Shown: positions 44,706 through 54,527, counted from the first letter of the stretch. The stretch: 64,000 nucleotides of DNA from Shewanella hanedai (GCF_007197645.1 NZ_VKGK01000015.1:1-64000); one strand, 5' to 3'. The notes: generated from the sequence alone by a model not told the origin. Translations and numbers: made by a program.

Positions 44706-46640
44706 TTAAGAAGACTTACGTACTCTCAGATACCATTCTGATAGCAGTCTGACCTGTTTCTTGGTGTAGCCTTTATCCATCATTCTATCGATGAAATCAT
44801 CGTGCTTACGCTGATCATCGGTGGAGGTTTTAGCATTGAAAGAGATAACAGGTAAGAGATCTTCTGTGTTTGAGAACATCTTCTTCTCTATCACTGTGCG
44901 AAGTTTTTCATAACTCGTCCAAAGTGGATTTGAACCATCATTATTGGCTCTCGCCCTGAGAACAAAGTTAACGATTTCATTACGGAAATCTTTTGGATTA
45001 CTAATGCCTGCAGGTTTCTCGATTTTCTCAAGCTCAGCGTTTAAGGCTGAGCGATCGAAAAGCTGACCGGTCTCAGGATCACGGTACTCTTGATCTTGAA
45101 TCCAGAAGTCTGCATAGGTCACGTAACGGTCGAAAATGTTTTGGCCGTACTCGGAGTATGATTCGAGATAAGCTGTTTGTATCTCTTTGCCGATGAACTC
45201 GACATACTTAGGGATAAGATATCCCTTGAGAAACTCAAGATAACGTTCTGCCGTTTCACTTGGGAATTGCTCCTGCTCAATTTGTCTTTCTAGTACATAG
45301 AAAAGATGAACAGGATTGGCAGCTATCTCACTGTGATCGAAGTTAAAGACCTTAGAGAGAATTTTAAAAGAGAAGCGGGTTGATAACCCATGCATTCCTT
45401 CGTCGACCCCAGCATAGTCTCGATACTCTTGGTATGATTTAGCTTTTGGATCTGTGTCTTTGAGGCTTTCACCATCATAGACTCGCATTTTTGAATAGAT
45501 AGAGGAGTTTTCAGGTGCGACCATTCTAGAGAGCACACTAAATTGAGCTAACGTCTCTAGGGTACCCGGAGCACATGGCGCCTTTGCCAATTCAGAATTG
45601 GAAAGTAGCTTGTTGTAGATCTGGATTTCCTCTGTGACCCTCAGGCAGTAAGGAACCTTAACGATGTACACCCTATCTAAAAATGCTTCATTTGTTTTGT
45701 TGTTTCTGAAAGTGGTCCACTCAGATTCGTTGGAGTGAGCTAGTATCATGCCATTATAGGGCAGGGCGGATAGCCCTTCAGTACCATTATAATTGCCTTC
45801 CTGAGTCGCAGTGAGTAGAGGGTGCAGCACCTTGATTGGGGCTTTAAACATCTCTACAAACTCCATTAACCCCTGATTGGCTCGACATAGAGCACCTGAG
45901 TAGGAGTAAGCATCGGCATCATTTTGGGCAAAGTGTTCTAATTGCCTAATGTCGACTTTACCTACCAAGGAGGAGATGTCTTGATTGTTCTCATCTCCAG
46001 GCTCTGTTTTCGCGATGGCCATTTGGTCTAAAATTGCAGGGTAGACTTTGACGACCTTAAATTTAGAGATATCACCACCGAACTCATGTAAACGCTTAAC
46101 CGCCCATGGTGACATAATACATTTTAAGTATCTGTGAGGGATTTTGTATTCGTTAAACAGTAATTCTGCATCCTCATCAGGGTTAAAAAGACAGAATGGA
46201 TGATCATTAACAGGGCTTCTAACACCATTTGCACTCAGGATGTAAATGGGGATTTTCTGCATTAAAGACTTTAGCTTCTCTGCAAGCGATGACTTACCGC
46301 CGCCAACAGGACCAAGCAAATACAATATCTGCTTTGATTCCTCAAGGCCCTGCGCTGAATGTTTAAGGTAAGCGACTATTTGTTGAATAGCCTCTTCCAT
46401 GCCATAGAAGTTTTTAAATTCTGGGTAGCGTGAAATTAACCGGTTGGAGAAAATTCTGCTGAGAATAGGATCTTTCGATGTGTCGACAACCTCAGCTTCT
46501 CCAATTGCTAACAGTAGTCTCTCGGCTGCTGATGCATAAGAACTTCGGTTTTCTTTACAGATCGTTAAAAATTCCTGTAATGAATATTCTTCGTCTAGTT
46601 TTTTTTCATAGCGCTGTTGGTAATGCTCAAATATGCTCAT
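44706..46640 (-). CDS. prkA: serine protein kinase PrkA (YeaG)
   Basis: A 644-residue kinase, identical in length to E. coli YeaG. Walker A (LGPVGGGKSSLAEKL) is at about residue 110 in an AAA-like domain, and the C-terminal part is the PrkA kinase domain. It is the first gene of a three-gene unit with yeaH (51-base gap) and spoVR. In enteric bacteria the unit is induced in nitrogen starvation and stationary phase. Upstream sequence is AT-rich without an obvious operator. Confidence 0.93.
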   Translation of the reverse strand: MSIFEHYQQRYEKKLDEEYSLQEFLTICKENRSSYASAAERLLLAIGEAEVVDTSKDPILSRIFSNRLISRYPEFKNFYGMEEAIQQIVAYLKHSAQGLEESKQILYLLGPVGGGKSSLAEKLKSLMQKIPIYILSANGVRSPVNDHPFCLFNPDEDAELLFNEYKIPHRYLKCIMSPWAVKRLHEFGGDISKFKVVKVYPAILDQMAIAKTEPGDENNQDISSLVGKVDIRQLEHFAQNDADAYSYSGALCRANQGLMEFVEMFKAPIKVLHPLLTATQEGNYNGTEGLSALPYNGMILAHSNESEWTTFRNNKTNEAFLDRVYIVKVPYCLRVTEEIQIYNKLLSNSELAKAPCAPGTLETLAQFSVLSRMVAPENSSIYSKMRVYDGESLKDTDPKAKSYQEYRDYAGVDEGMHGLSTRFSFKILSKVFNFDHSEIAANPVHLFYVLERQIEQEQFPSETAERYLEFLKGYLIPKYVEFIGKEIQTAYLESYSEYGQNIFDRYVTYADFWIQDQEYRDPETGQLFDRSALNAELEKIEKPAGISNPKDFRNEIVNFVLRARANNDGSNPLWTSYEKLRTVIEKKMFSNTEDLLPVISFNAKTSTDDQRKHDDFIDRMMDKGYTKKQVRLLSEWYLRVRKSS

Positions 46641-46830
46641 TGTCTACCCCCTGAAACGCCCAAATAGGTTGAAAGCGATAACTGAGAATCAGTCTCCTGT
46701 TATTAATATTAGACCTAAATTATGAAGTAAGCATTAAAAAAGTTAAATAAAACAATGACAAACAGTTGCAAATGCAACAGTTGCAGAAGTAGGTTAGAGG
46801 ATTTTACTGAAAGAAGTGATTGGCGAAAAT

Positions 46831-46857
46831 AAAAAAGGAGCTTAAAAAAGCTCCTAA
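46831..46857 (-). terminator. terminator of sodB
   Basis: On the minus strand the stem AGGAGCTT/AAGCTCCT is followed by a run of T. It lies just downstream of sodB, which is transcribed on that strand. Confidence 0.7.
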
Positions 46858-46903
46858 TATTTTGATAGACGAGTATGGCTAGTCGTCTGATTTAACCTTA
46901 AAA

Positions 46904-47485
46904 CTAGGCGAAGTTTTGGTTAACAAAGTCCCAGTTTACCAATTCCCAATAATGAGCAAGGTAGTCAGGACGAACATTGCGGTAATCGATATAGTAAGCG
47001 TGTTCCCAAACATCAACCGTCATGATTGGTGTAACACTGCTATCAGTTAATGGTGTTGCTGCATTGCTTGTGTTGACGATGGCTACAGAGCCATCGGTAT
47101 TTTTCACTAACCAAGTCCAAGCGCTACCGAAATTATTGACAGCTGAATCAGTAAATTGTGCTTTGAATGCTTCAAAAGAGCCAAAAGCATCATCAATTGC
47201 TTTAGCTACAGGACCCGTTGCAACGCCGCCGCCATTTGGCGATAGGCAGTTCCAGTAAAAAGTGTGGTTCCAGATTTGGGCTGCATTGTTAAAAATACCA
47301 CCAGTAGAGGTCTTAATGATCTCTTCTAGGCTCTTTTCAGCTAATTCAGTACCTTCTACTAATCCGTTAAGCTTCACAACGTAAGTGTTGTGGTGCTTAC
47401 CATAATGATATTCGATGGTTTCTTGAGAAATATGCGGTTCAAGAGCATCTTTAGCGTAAGGTAGTGCCGGTAATTCAAAAGCCAT
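46904..47485 (-). CDS. sodB: iron superoxide dismutase
   Basis: Converts superoxide to peroxide and oxygen in the cytoplasm. The 193-residue sequence has the Fe/Mn-SOD fold with metal ligands His27 (IEYHYGKHH), the His in QIWNHTFYW, and the Asp and His of VDVWEHAYYIDYRN. Its length and the GGIFNNAAQIWNHTF segment match the Fe-type enzyme of E. coli (193 residues). In many gammaproteobacteria grxD sits next to sodB, as here (divergent). Regulation by iron through Fur/RyhB is known in E. coli; I cannot see the site here. Confidence 0.95.
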   Translation of the reverse strand: MAFELPALPYAKDALEPHISQETIEYHYGKHHNTYVVKLNGLVEGTELAEKSLEEIIKTSTGGIFNNAAQIWNHTFYWNCLSPNGGGVATGPVAKAIDDAFGSFEAFKAQFTDSAVNNFGSAWTWLVKNTDGSVAIVNTSNAATPLTDSSVTPIMTVDVWEHAYYIDYRNVRPDYLAHYWELVNWDFVNQNFA

Positions 47486-47695
47486 TGCGTTTCTCCACTC
47501 AACAAAAAAATTGATTTGTAATACTTGTTAGTATGATTCTACTCGAAAAATCACACACAGTATGTTCAATTATAAGATTTTTGCAATCGATAATGCGAGT
47601 CAATTAAAGCCCTTTAAAAAGTAGGTTTTAGTTATGGGGTTACCTGAAGTACAATAGTATAAATTTGTTAGTTATCGTGTGAGTTAGGAAATATA

Positions 47696-48046
47696 ATGGA
47701 AACAAACGAAACAGTAGAGAAGATCAAGCTGCAAATCTCTGAAAACCCTATCATAGTGTATATGAAAGGTTCACCAAAATTACCGAGCTGTGGTTTTTCA
47801 TCTCAAGTAGCTCAAATCATGATTAATTGTAATGCCCAGTTTGCATTTGTTGATATTTTACAACATCCGGACATTCGCAGTGAATTACCTAAATATGCTA
47901 ACTGGCCAACGTTTCCACAATTGTGGGTTGAAGGCGAATTAGTCGGCGGTTGTGACATTCTGACTGAGATGTATCAGAAAGGTGAGTTACAGACTTTGAT
48001 CGCAGAAACAGCAGCTAAATATCCTTCAGAAGAAAGTGCATCTTAA
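47696..48046 (+). CDS. grxD: monothiol glutaredoxin Grx4
   Basis: Carries or senses iron-sulfur clusters with BolA proteins. The 116-residue sequence has the monothiol active site SCGFS (Cys32) and the glutathione-binding WPTFPQLWVEGELVGGCDI. The divergent sodB and the terminator after it fit a single-gene unit. Its length matches E. coli GrxD (115). Confidence 0.95.
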   Translation: METNETVEKIKLQISENPIIVYMKGSPKLPSCGFSSQVAQIMINCNAQFAFVDILQHPDIRSELPKYANWPTFPQLWVEGELVGGCDILTEMYQKGELQTLIAETAAKYPSEESAS

Positions 48047-48076
48047 TTACGCTCTTTGCTTCAGTATGATTTAGCT

Positions 48077-48107
48077 AAAAAAGCCTTTCGTTTGAAAGGC
48101 TTTTTGT
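48077..48107 (+). terminator. terminator of grxD
   Basis: The stem AAGCCTTTC/GAAAGGCTT with loop GTTT is flanked by A and T runs. It can also act on the convergent uraA transcript. Confidence 0.8.
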
Positions 48108-48148
48108 TTTAATCCGTTTTAGTTCTTATACCTAGTTAGTATTAACAC

Positions 48149-49372
48149 TTAAGATTCAGGCTGTTTCGGCATTGGTAGTAGCAAGTTCATCACAATGGCG
48201 ACGATACCGCATAAGCTAATTCCGGATAGACTGAATGAACCAATACCAAAAGCCATCCCCCCAATACCAAACACTAAAGTGACACCCACGATACAGAGGT
48301 TTCTTGGTTCATTAAGATCCACTTGGTTCTTAATTAATGCATTTAAACCAACAGCTGCAATAGAACCGAACAATAGACACATAATTCCGCCCATGACTGG
48401 CACTGGTATGGTCAACATCATGGCCCCAAGTTTACCGACAAAAGCAAGGATTATGGCGGTAACCGCAGTCCAAGTCATCACGACAGGATTGAAGTTTTTG
48501 GTTAACGTTACTGCACCTGTTACTTCTGAGTATGTGGTATTTGGTGGTCCACCGAAGGCTGATGCTGCGATAGTTGCAACGCCGTCTCCTGCTAATGTGC
48601 GATGTAAGCCAGGTTTCTTTAGATAATCCTTTCCAGTGACATTAGAGATAGCAAGAATATCGCCAATATGTTCAACAGCGGGGGCAATGGCCACAGGGAT
48701 CATAAAAGCGATGGCATACCAATTGAATTCTGGTGCAACAAAATTGGGCATCGCAATCCAGCTTGCGTTGATTACTGGGGTGAAATCAACGATACCAAAC
48801 CCTAAGCTCAAGCTGTAACCAACAATAATACCAGCTAAAATTGGCATCAGTTTCAATATGCCCTTTGCAAATATGGCGACAGCGATGGTGCTTAGCAGAG
48901 CAGAGAGTGAAATGAACAGAGCTGTGCTTTGCTCAACTAATATGATTGAACCATCGCCGCTTCGACCTAAAGCCATGTTAACTGCAGTGGGAGCGAGCCC
49001 TAAACCAATCACGATGATCACGGGTCCCACAACAACAGGTGGTAGCAAGCGTTTAATGAAGCCATCACCTCTGACTTTAACTAACGTGGCTAAAACGACA
49101 TAAACACAACCAGCGGCCATCAATCCGCCCATGGTTGATGGGATCCCCCACGTTTGAACGCCGTACATGATAGGGGCGATAAAGGCGAATGATGAAGCGA
49201 GAAAAATGGGAATTTGTCGTTTGGTAATAATTTGGAAAATTAGGGTACCAATGCCTGCCGTAAACAGCGCAACGTTAGTATCTAAACCAGTCAGCAGCGG
49301 CATTAATACTAGTGCGCCAAAGGCAACAAAGAGCATTTGAGCCCCTTGAAGTACAAGTGAAACATTTTTCAT
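48149..49372 (-). CDS. uraA: uracil:proton symporter (NCS2 family)
   Basis: A 407-residue inner-membrane protein with about 12-14 membrane segments. Family features: LGLAPTAVNMALG, the signature region around PVAIAPAVEHIGDILAIS with its conserved Glu, and FGGPPNTTYSEVTGAV. These are the nucleobase-binding residues in UraA. It imports uracil for salvage. It stands alone here; no upp gene adjoins it within the window. A perfect palindrome lies 35 bases upstream of its start. Confidence 0.85.
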   Translation of the reverse strand: MKNVSLVLQGAQMLFVAFGALVLMPLLTGLDTNVALFTAGIGTLIFQIITKRQIPIFLASSFAFIAPIMYGVQTWGIPSTMGGLMAAGCVYVVLATLVKVRGDGFIKRLLPPVVVGPVIIVIGLGLAPTAVNMALGRSGDGSIILVEQSTALFISLSALLSTIAVAIFAKGILKLMPILAGIIVGYSLSLGFGIVDFTPVINASWIAMPNFVAPEFNWYAIAFMIPVAIAPAVEHIGDILAISNVTGKDYLKKPGLHRTLAGDGVATIAASAFGGPPNTTYSEVTGAVTLTKNFNPVVMTWTAVTAIILAFVGKLGAMMLTIPVPVMGGIMCLLFGSIAAVGLNALIKNQVDLNEPRNLCIVGVTLVFGIGGMAFGIGSFSLSGISLCGIVAIVMNLLLPMPKQPES

Positions 49373-49406
49373 TTTTATTCTCTTAACGTAAGGTAAACCT
49401 GAGAAC

Positions 49407-49423
49407 TATACCATCATGGTATA
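49407..49423. promoter_or_regulatory. palindrome upstream of uraA, operator candidate
   Basis: TATACCATCATGGTATA is a perfect 8+1+8 palindrome about 35 bases before the uraA start codon. Such symmetry and place suggest a regulator site, perhaps a repressor of pyrimidine uptake. The regulator is unknown. Confidence 0.4.
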
Positions 49424-49563
49424 TTTTTCATAGCGATGTGCGTCACTCTATTGAGTTCTCATTATGTTAACTTATGATTTCATTATAATAATGAAGTGAG
49501 ATCAGATGTGGGATAAAAGTTGTGATACAATTTTATTATCTCGACCTTTTAGAACAGTAGAAG

Positions 49564-50676
49564 ATGCTCAAAACCTTATTTAAAGCCTCACTCTTATATG
49601 CGAGTTGTTTGTTTATCCAGTTCAACTCAGTGAATGCTACAGAAGTCACGATACTTGATGAAAGTCTTGTTCCGGTTGAAACTCGTTCGACTGCTGAACG
49701 CAATAAGGCCATCTCAGTGGCGCTTCAAAATGTGATCTTGAAGAATTCCGGTGCAACGGCTGCACTGGCTAATCCAATTATTATCGCAAGAGTAAAGTCT
49801 CCCAATACGTTGATCAGCCAATATGGTTATCATGACATTGATGGAGAGTTATTCCTTAAAGTGAATTTTGACCATAAACGTATATTGGAACTGCTTCGAG
49901 AAGCTCAGCTGCCAGTTTGGGGTAAACAGCGTCCCTTGACGTTGATTTGGCTGGTTGAAGATTTGGATGGAGAGAGAAGCATTCTTAATGATGGTTCACT
50001 ACTGGATAGTCGCCAGATTTTCAAATTAGAAGCTGAAGCTAAAGGGGTGCCTCTAATATTTCCGTTGATGGATCTCGATGACAACATGCAGATCTCCATT
50101 AATGATGTGAGAGGGATGTTTGTCGAGCAAATCGAACAAGCATCTCAGCGCTATCAAGCTGATTACTTTGTGGTGGCATCAATGAGCCCCAACGCGAATG
50201 GGGTCGAATACAGTGTCTCTTTATTTGCTGAAGGTAATGATGAGCAAGAGATGAAAACGCCTTTAGTGACTCATCGTCAGGTAGCAGTTGATGCGAGTGC
50301 CGCTGTGACGGGGATTATTTCGACCGTCAGTGAATATTACGTTAGTCGTTATGCCATTGCCGATTCTGGTGAGCAGCTCAATAGCACCGTTACTTTTGTC
50401 GATATATCTGAGATGAAACAATTGGTTGAGATTGAAAAATATCTTAAACAACTCAGCGCAGTAAAAGCGGTTAATGTGTCACAAATGCTTGGTACTCGTG
50501 TGACGTATAATCTTGAATTATTTGGTAGCCTCGATGATCTTCATCGTTTGATGGCATTGGAACCAAGAGTTTTTGAAGCTGAATCAAATAATGATGGCGA
50601 TATGAGCAGCAATAACAACATAGAGACGTTTATTGTCGTTCCAGCGCAAAAGTTAGAATACCGATGGCGTGGCTAG
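49564..50676 (+). CDS. DUF2066 domain protein, periplasmic
   Basis: A 370-residue protein with a signal peptide (LFKASLLYASCLFIQFNSVNA). The rest matches the DUF2066 layout: an ERNKAISVALQNVILKNSG segment and repeated beta-strand hairpins ending in LEYRWRG. DUF2066 genes usually precede hda in Shewanella and Vibrio, as here (74-base gap). Function is unknown; a periplasmic or envelope role follows from the signal. Confidence 0.75.
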   Translation: MLKTLFKASLLYASCLFIQFNSVNATEVTILDESLVPVETRSTAERNKAISVALQNVILKNSGATAALANPIIIARVKSPNTLISQYGYHDIDGELFLKVNFDHKRILELLREAQLPVWGKQRPLTLIWLVEDLDGERSILNDGSLLDSRQIFKLEAEAKGVPLIFPLMDLDDNMQISINDVRGMFVEQIEQASQRYQADYFVVASMSPNANGVEYSVSLFAEGNDEQEMKTPLVTHRQVAVDASAAVTGIISTVSEYYVSRYAIADSGEQLNSTVTFVDISEMKQLVEIEKYLKQLSAVKAVNVSQMLGTRVTYNLELFGSLDDLHRLMALEPRVFEAESNNDGDMSSNNNIETFIVVPAQKLEYRWRG

Positions 50677-50749
50677 TTATTCAAATTGGTGGGTACTCAT
50701 GTTAAAATGGGTATCTAAGTTACATCGCTTGAAATTGAGAAGTCATTGA

Positions 50750-51460
50750 GTGAAATCTAATTCACCTATACAGTTATCTTTGCCGGTTCATCTGCCTGAT
50801 GATGAAACATTTAACAGTTATTATCCAGCCGCTGGAAATGATGAGTTAATTCAGAGTTTACAAGCATGTGCAGAAGGGCATTCTGAACGTACGGTCTTTT
50901 TGTGGGGACCGGTTAAATCAGGTCGAACTCATCTTATGCATGCGGCATGTGCGCATGCTAATGATTTATACCGCAGCAGCTTTTACCTACCCCTTGGTAT
51001 ACACGCCAGTATATCAACGGCTTTACTCGAAGGATTAGAGAATTTAGATCTGATTTGTATCGATGATGTCGATGCGATTGCCGGGCACCCATTATGGGAG
51101 GAGGCCATTTTTGATCTTTACAATCGCGTTGCTGAACATAAGAACTGCTCACTGATTGTCAGTGCAAGTGTTTCACCAACAGATTCTGGTTTTACCTTGC
51201 CTGATCTTATTTCTCGTATGCAGTGGGGCTTGAATTATCAACTGCAACCGATGGCAGATAATGAGAAATTGGCAGCGCTACAACGCAGAGCGGCAATGAG
51301 GGGCTTACAACTTCCTGAAGATGTCGGCCGTTTTCTTTTAAACCGCTTAGCACGTGATCTACGTACACTGTTTGATGTGCTCGACAGATTAGATAAGGCT
51401 TCGTTGGTTCACCAACGCAAGTTGACTATCCCCTTCGTTAAAGAGATGCTTAGGTTATAG
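50750..51460 (+). CDS. hda: DnaA regulatory inactivator Hda
   Basis: Stimulates ATP hydrolysis by DnaA once bound to the DNA-loaded beta clamp, preventing re-initiation. The 236-residue sequence has the N-terminal clamp-binding motif QLSLP (residues 8-12), an AAA+ core with GPVKSGRTHLMHAA (Walker A-like), CIDDVDAIAG (Walker B) and the box VII-type arginine region RMQWGLNY. The start is GTG, fixed by the clamp motif position. A strong terminator follows. Confidence 0.93.
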   Translation: MKSNSPIQLSLPVHLPDDETFNSYYPAAGNDELIQSLQACAEGHSERTVFLWGPVKSGRTHLMHAACAHANDLYRSSFYLPLGIHASISTALLEGLENLDLICIDDVDAIAGHPLWEEAIFDLYNRVAEHKNCSLIVSASVSPTDSGFTLPDLISRMQWGLNYQLQPMADNEKLAALQRRAAMRGLQLPEDVGRFLLNRLARDLRTLFDVLDRLDKASLVHQRKLTIPFVKEMLRL

Positions 51461-51487
51461 AGTACACGTTAGTTTCTTAACATAAAT

Positions 51488-51518
51488 AGCGCGGACTCAA
51501 TGAGCTCCGCGCTTTTTT
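51488..51518 (+). terminator. terminator of hda
   Basis: The stem AGCGCGGA/TCCGCGCT with a 10-base loop is followed by six T. The lipoprotein gene converges on it from the other side. Confidence 0.8.
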
Positions 51519-51534
51519 GTTTTGGTATTCGTAT

Positions 51535-53493
51535 CTAGTTTTCCCTTCTATGCCTATCACCACTCACTCTGATCTCTGGATGTACTCGTGATTCTTCACT
51601 AGTACTGTGTTGTTGGCTTGAGCTTGATTTCTGAGACTTCTCTAGCAACGAGATCGTTAGGTTTTCAGACCAAGACTCACCCTTTGTCATAGCAATTGGA
51701 GTTGGGAGGTTACTGATTAAGTTAGCGCCGTTCATCGTAGGGAAGATACTCTCCAGTACAAAAGCAGCTCTGTCTTGCAATGAGTTTTGTCCTATGCGAC
51801 CACGTTGGCCCCAATCCACGATAATGGTTTGTGCTGTGGCATTTTCTGGACGGTCAGTGACCCCTACATCACGTAAAATGCCATATCGATGACTCATCAT
51901 GCTCTCCTCAAACAACATGGCCACATCTTCTCGTGTACTTGAATAGGCGTAATAGTCGCTGGCTATATCGTTAGAGAAAAATTGGGTGATGTCATCTGGC
52001 ATGTAAGCTTTCTGGACTGAATTTGCCGTATCACCTTTGAAACTGACTTTGGCTAGATTGAACATTTCATTGCTGGTTAGAGGGAACAAAACCGTCAGGA
52101 GATCTGAGATTAATTCTCCTGCATTTGCTCTTCTCTGGAAATGATCAAGCAAGGTCTGGCTGTTTATACCTAGGCTTGAATGAGTCGAACTTGGGAAAAA
52201 ATCATTGGCATGGGCCAATTCATGATAAAGCAGAGAGGATAGATCTGGGGACAGTTGCGTCAAGGTTCGGTTGGTTCTGGTAGAACGAGGCGTTGTATCA
52301 GAAACGTATTCATTATTCTTAACGTATCGCCAAGGCATAATAAAGCCTAACTCATTACTAAAATTACTACGATAATCAGGGGCTTCATTAATCACATCAC
52401 GCTCTTGGGCAAGTAACCAGAGATCGTTGGGGTCAAGATAGATAGCGCCAGTTACTACCCAGTAAAAAGAGGGGCGAACATCGTAACTGATGACCACTGA
52501 AGTAACTGATTGCAGTAGATTGGCAAAATCACTGTTCGGATCCATTTGGTCGATAAATGTTTCAAAGTTATCACCCATCCACTGATGTGACACTAAGACT
52601 CTGTCCATGATTTTTGCTTTATCGGTTCCACCGGATAATTGGCCAAGTAACGGTAGTTTACTTGTTGAGCAGGGGGAGGTGAGTTGATTAGAGTACACAC
52701 ACGTCTCTATGGCATCAGCATAAGGTGAACTGTTTTTATAGGCAAAGGTTCTTGCTACTGGCGTATCGAAATATTGTGAAGTGATGGGGGCTTCATTGGT
52801 GATTAACGCGATGACCTCTCCAGAGGCTGATTCACCAGCAATCGTGCCTGTAGCTCGTAGTATGGAGACGGTGTCAGTGTCGACCGTTGGTGCAACAAAC
52901 TGTGGACGTTCTGGATTGACCACATCCAATTTAACTTCTGGGCCAGATGCGATGCACCAGCTGATATTTGATGGGATTTGATCGCCATTCGTGCCTGTTC
53001 TGTCAATACGGAAACTGGCATTATTCCCTTCGACCACTTGATGTCCACTGCGAATAGTGAGTAGAGAAGATGTCGCCTCGCTTACTGTTAGATCAAGGTT
53101 TTCGGTGAGGTTAAGACCACTTGACTGTATGTTAACCGAGAAAGAGTAGCTACCGGCTTCGGCGAATTGTACTGCAAGCACTGGGCTTTTGATTGAGGTT
53201 AACACGAGAGTCGGACCGCTGAGCTGTTGCCATGTGAAATCCAAGCCTGAGCTGTCTCTATTCTCTATTTTGGCAATAATGGTTGCGGTTTGATGAGCGA
53301 AGTAATTTTGCTCAGTCATAAACTCGATACTTGACGAGGTTGATACAACAGTCAATTCTGAACCTTGTTCACAACGAGTCAAACTTGGAGGTGTTGGGGT
53401 AACGGGTGTTGGCGTTTCAGTCTCTGAACCTCCACCGCCACAAGCTGTTAAGCTTAAAAGACTGATAAGGCTCAGCGCGTGATAATACCGCAT
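51535..53493 (-). CDS. zincin-motif lipoprotein
   Basis: A 652-residue protein starting at the ATG at 53493 (MRYYHALSLISLLSL), followed by the lipobox LTAC and a Gly/Ser/Thr/Pro linker. Residues 50-230 hold two immunoglobulin/PKD-like beta domains. The catalytic-looking part contains LLYHELAHANDFF, a HExxH zinc motif, in the middle of the protein. I infer a surface-exposed or periplasmic metalloprotease anchored in the outer membrane. No further family can be named. It is a single-gene unit between hda (convergent) and the DUF2069 gene. Confidence 0.65.
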   Translation of the reverse strand: MRYYHALSLISLLSLTACGGGGSETETPTPVTPTPPSLTRCEQGSELTVVSTSSSIEFMTEQNYFAHQTATIIAKIENRDSSGLDFTWQQLSGPTLVLTSIKSPVLAVQFAEAGSYSFSVNIQSSGLNLTENLDLTVSEATSSLLTIRSGHQVVEGNNASFRIDRTGTNGDQIPSNISWCIASGPEVKLDVVNPERPQFVAPTVDTDTVSILRATGTIAGESASGEVIALITNEAPITSQYFDTPVARTFAYKNSSPYADAIETCVYSNQLTSPCSTSKLPLLGQLSGGTDKAKIMDRVLVSHQWMGDNFETFIDQMDPNSDFANLLQSVTSVVISYDVRPSFYWVVTGAIYLDPNDLWLLAQERDVINEAPDYRSNFSNELGFIMPWRYVKNNEYVSDTTPRSTRTNRTLTQLSPDLSSLLYHELAHANDFFPSSTHSSLGINSQTLLDHFQRRANAGELISDLLTVLFPLTSNEMFNLAKVSFKGDTANSVQKAYMPDDITQFFSNDIASDYYAYSSTREDVAMLFEESMMSHRYGILRDVGVTDRPENATAQTIIVDWGQRGRIGQNSLQDRAAFVLESIFPTMNGANLISNLPTPIAMTKGESWSENLTISLLEKSQKSSSSQQHSTSEESRVHPEIRVSGDRHRREN

Positions 53494-53591
53494 AGATGCA
53501 TACTCCAAAACTTAATGACTCATTCATGTAACTAAAATATAACATGAGCCACAGCGATTAACCTCCTTTTTAGTTGGTCTTCAAGAAAACA

Positions 53592-53611
53592 AAAAGCGCC
53601 CGTAGGCGCTT
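53592..53611 (-). terminator. terminator of the DUF2069/arsC unit
   Basis: The stem AAGCGCC/GGCGCTT with loop CGTA; on the minus strand it is followed by T-rich sequence. It lies directly downstream of the DUF2069 gene. Confidence 0.65.
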
Positions 53612-53636
53612 AATATTAATACGATGTTAAGCGTGC

Positions 53637-54008
53637 TTACTTCTTATGCTTCTTTAAACCTAAGCCTAATTCACGTCCGCGTATTCTGGCGTAAAAGGGG
53701 AATCCAATCAGCAGGGAGCCTAGAAGCAGTACTTCTACTAAAGCAAAAATAAAATACTCATCTGTCACATAGAGTAATGTAAGTCCATGGAGCATATAAA
53801 GGCAGATGATGAAGCTTCCCCATGCATAGGTATAAGGTTTACCCTGAATGACTCCTTTAAGAGGCAGTAAGATTGGGATGATCCAAAGAAGGGTAAACGC
53901 GAGTGAATATTGGCCGTTTATTCCTTGATTTATAAACCAAGCACACAAAAGCACGACGAGGAATAGATAGCCTGTTCGGCACAACTGAAATAGCGTGTTA
54001 GAGCTCAT
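53637..54008 (-). CDS. DUF2069 membrane protein
   Basis: A 123-residue inner-membrane protein with four hydrophobic segments, for example LCRTGYLFLVVLLCAWFI and LALVEVLLLGSLLIG-type stretches, and the family-typical YTYAWGSFIICLYMLHGLT. It ends in basic residues. DUF2069 genes commonly follow arsC in Shewanella. Function is unknown. Confidence 0.8.
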   Translation of the reverse strand: MSSNTLFQLCRTGYLFLVVLLCAWFINQGINGQYSLAFTLLWIIPILLPLKGVIQGKPYTYAWGSFIICLYMLHGLTLLYVTDEYFIFALVEVLLLGSLLIGFPFYARIRGRELGLGLKKHKK

Positions 54009-54032
54009 GAAAGACCTATATTTAAAGATTAT

Positions 54033-54392
54033 TTATAAGATTGAAAGCACGTTCTCTGGCGGTCGGCCGATGGCTGCTTTGCCATTCGCCAACACAATAG
54101 GACGTTCAAGTAGTTTAGGAGTGTTGACAATGGCTTGAATAAGCTGCGTTTCGGTGAGGCTAGGTTCGCTTAGCCCTTGTTCTTTATACTCTGTTTCTTT
54201 CGTGCGCATTATCTCCCTTGCCGTTAAATTCAGCTTAGTCAATAAATCTTCAACTTCACTCTTAACTAAGGGATTCTTAAGGTATTCAATAACTAAAATT
54301 TCACAGTTGTTTTCCTCAAGCAAAGCAAGTGTTTGGCGGCTTTTTGAACAGCGAGGATTATGAATAATGGTAGCTTGAGTCATTGTGGTCAA
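54033..54392 (-). CDS. arsC: arsenate reductase (glutaredoxin type)
   Basis: A 119-residue protein of the ArsC/Spx thioredoxin-like fold, with catalytic Cys in HNPRCSKSRQTLALLEE and the arsenate-binding arginine loop region (RPIVLANGKAAIGRPPENV). It reduces arsenate to arsenite with glutathione. An ATG at 54383 (MTQATIIHNP) is an equally plausible start. No arsB or arsR adjoins, so a housekeeping paralogue (YfgD-like) is also possible. The upstream neighbour bepA (YfgC) supports the YfgD reading, since yfgC-yfgD are adjacent in E. coli. Confidence 0.85.
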   Translation of the reverse strand: MTTMTQATIIHNPRCSKSRQTLALLEENNCEILVIEYLKNPLVKSEVEDLLTKLNLTAREIMRTKETEYKEQGLSEPSLTETQLIQAIVNTPKLLERPIVLANGKAAIGRPPENVLSIL

Positions 54393-54527
54393 TCTTGTCT
54401 TCGAAATGTGACGACATCATACGTGAAAAGGTGAGCAAAGTCACAATAAGAGTACTGACAAAATCAGATTTTTTAAAAGAGATTTTAGTATAAGCTAATG
54501 TAAAAGATAAGTTTTATTGTTACTGGC

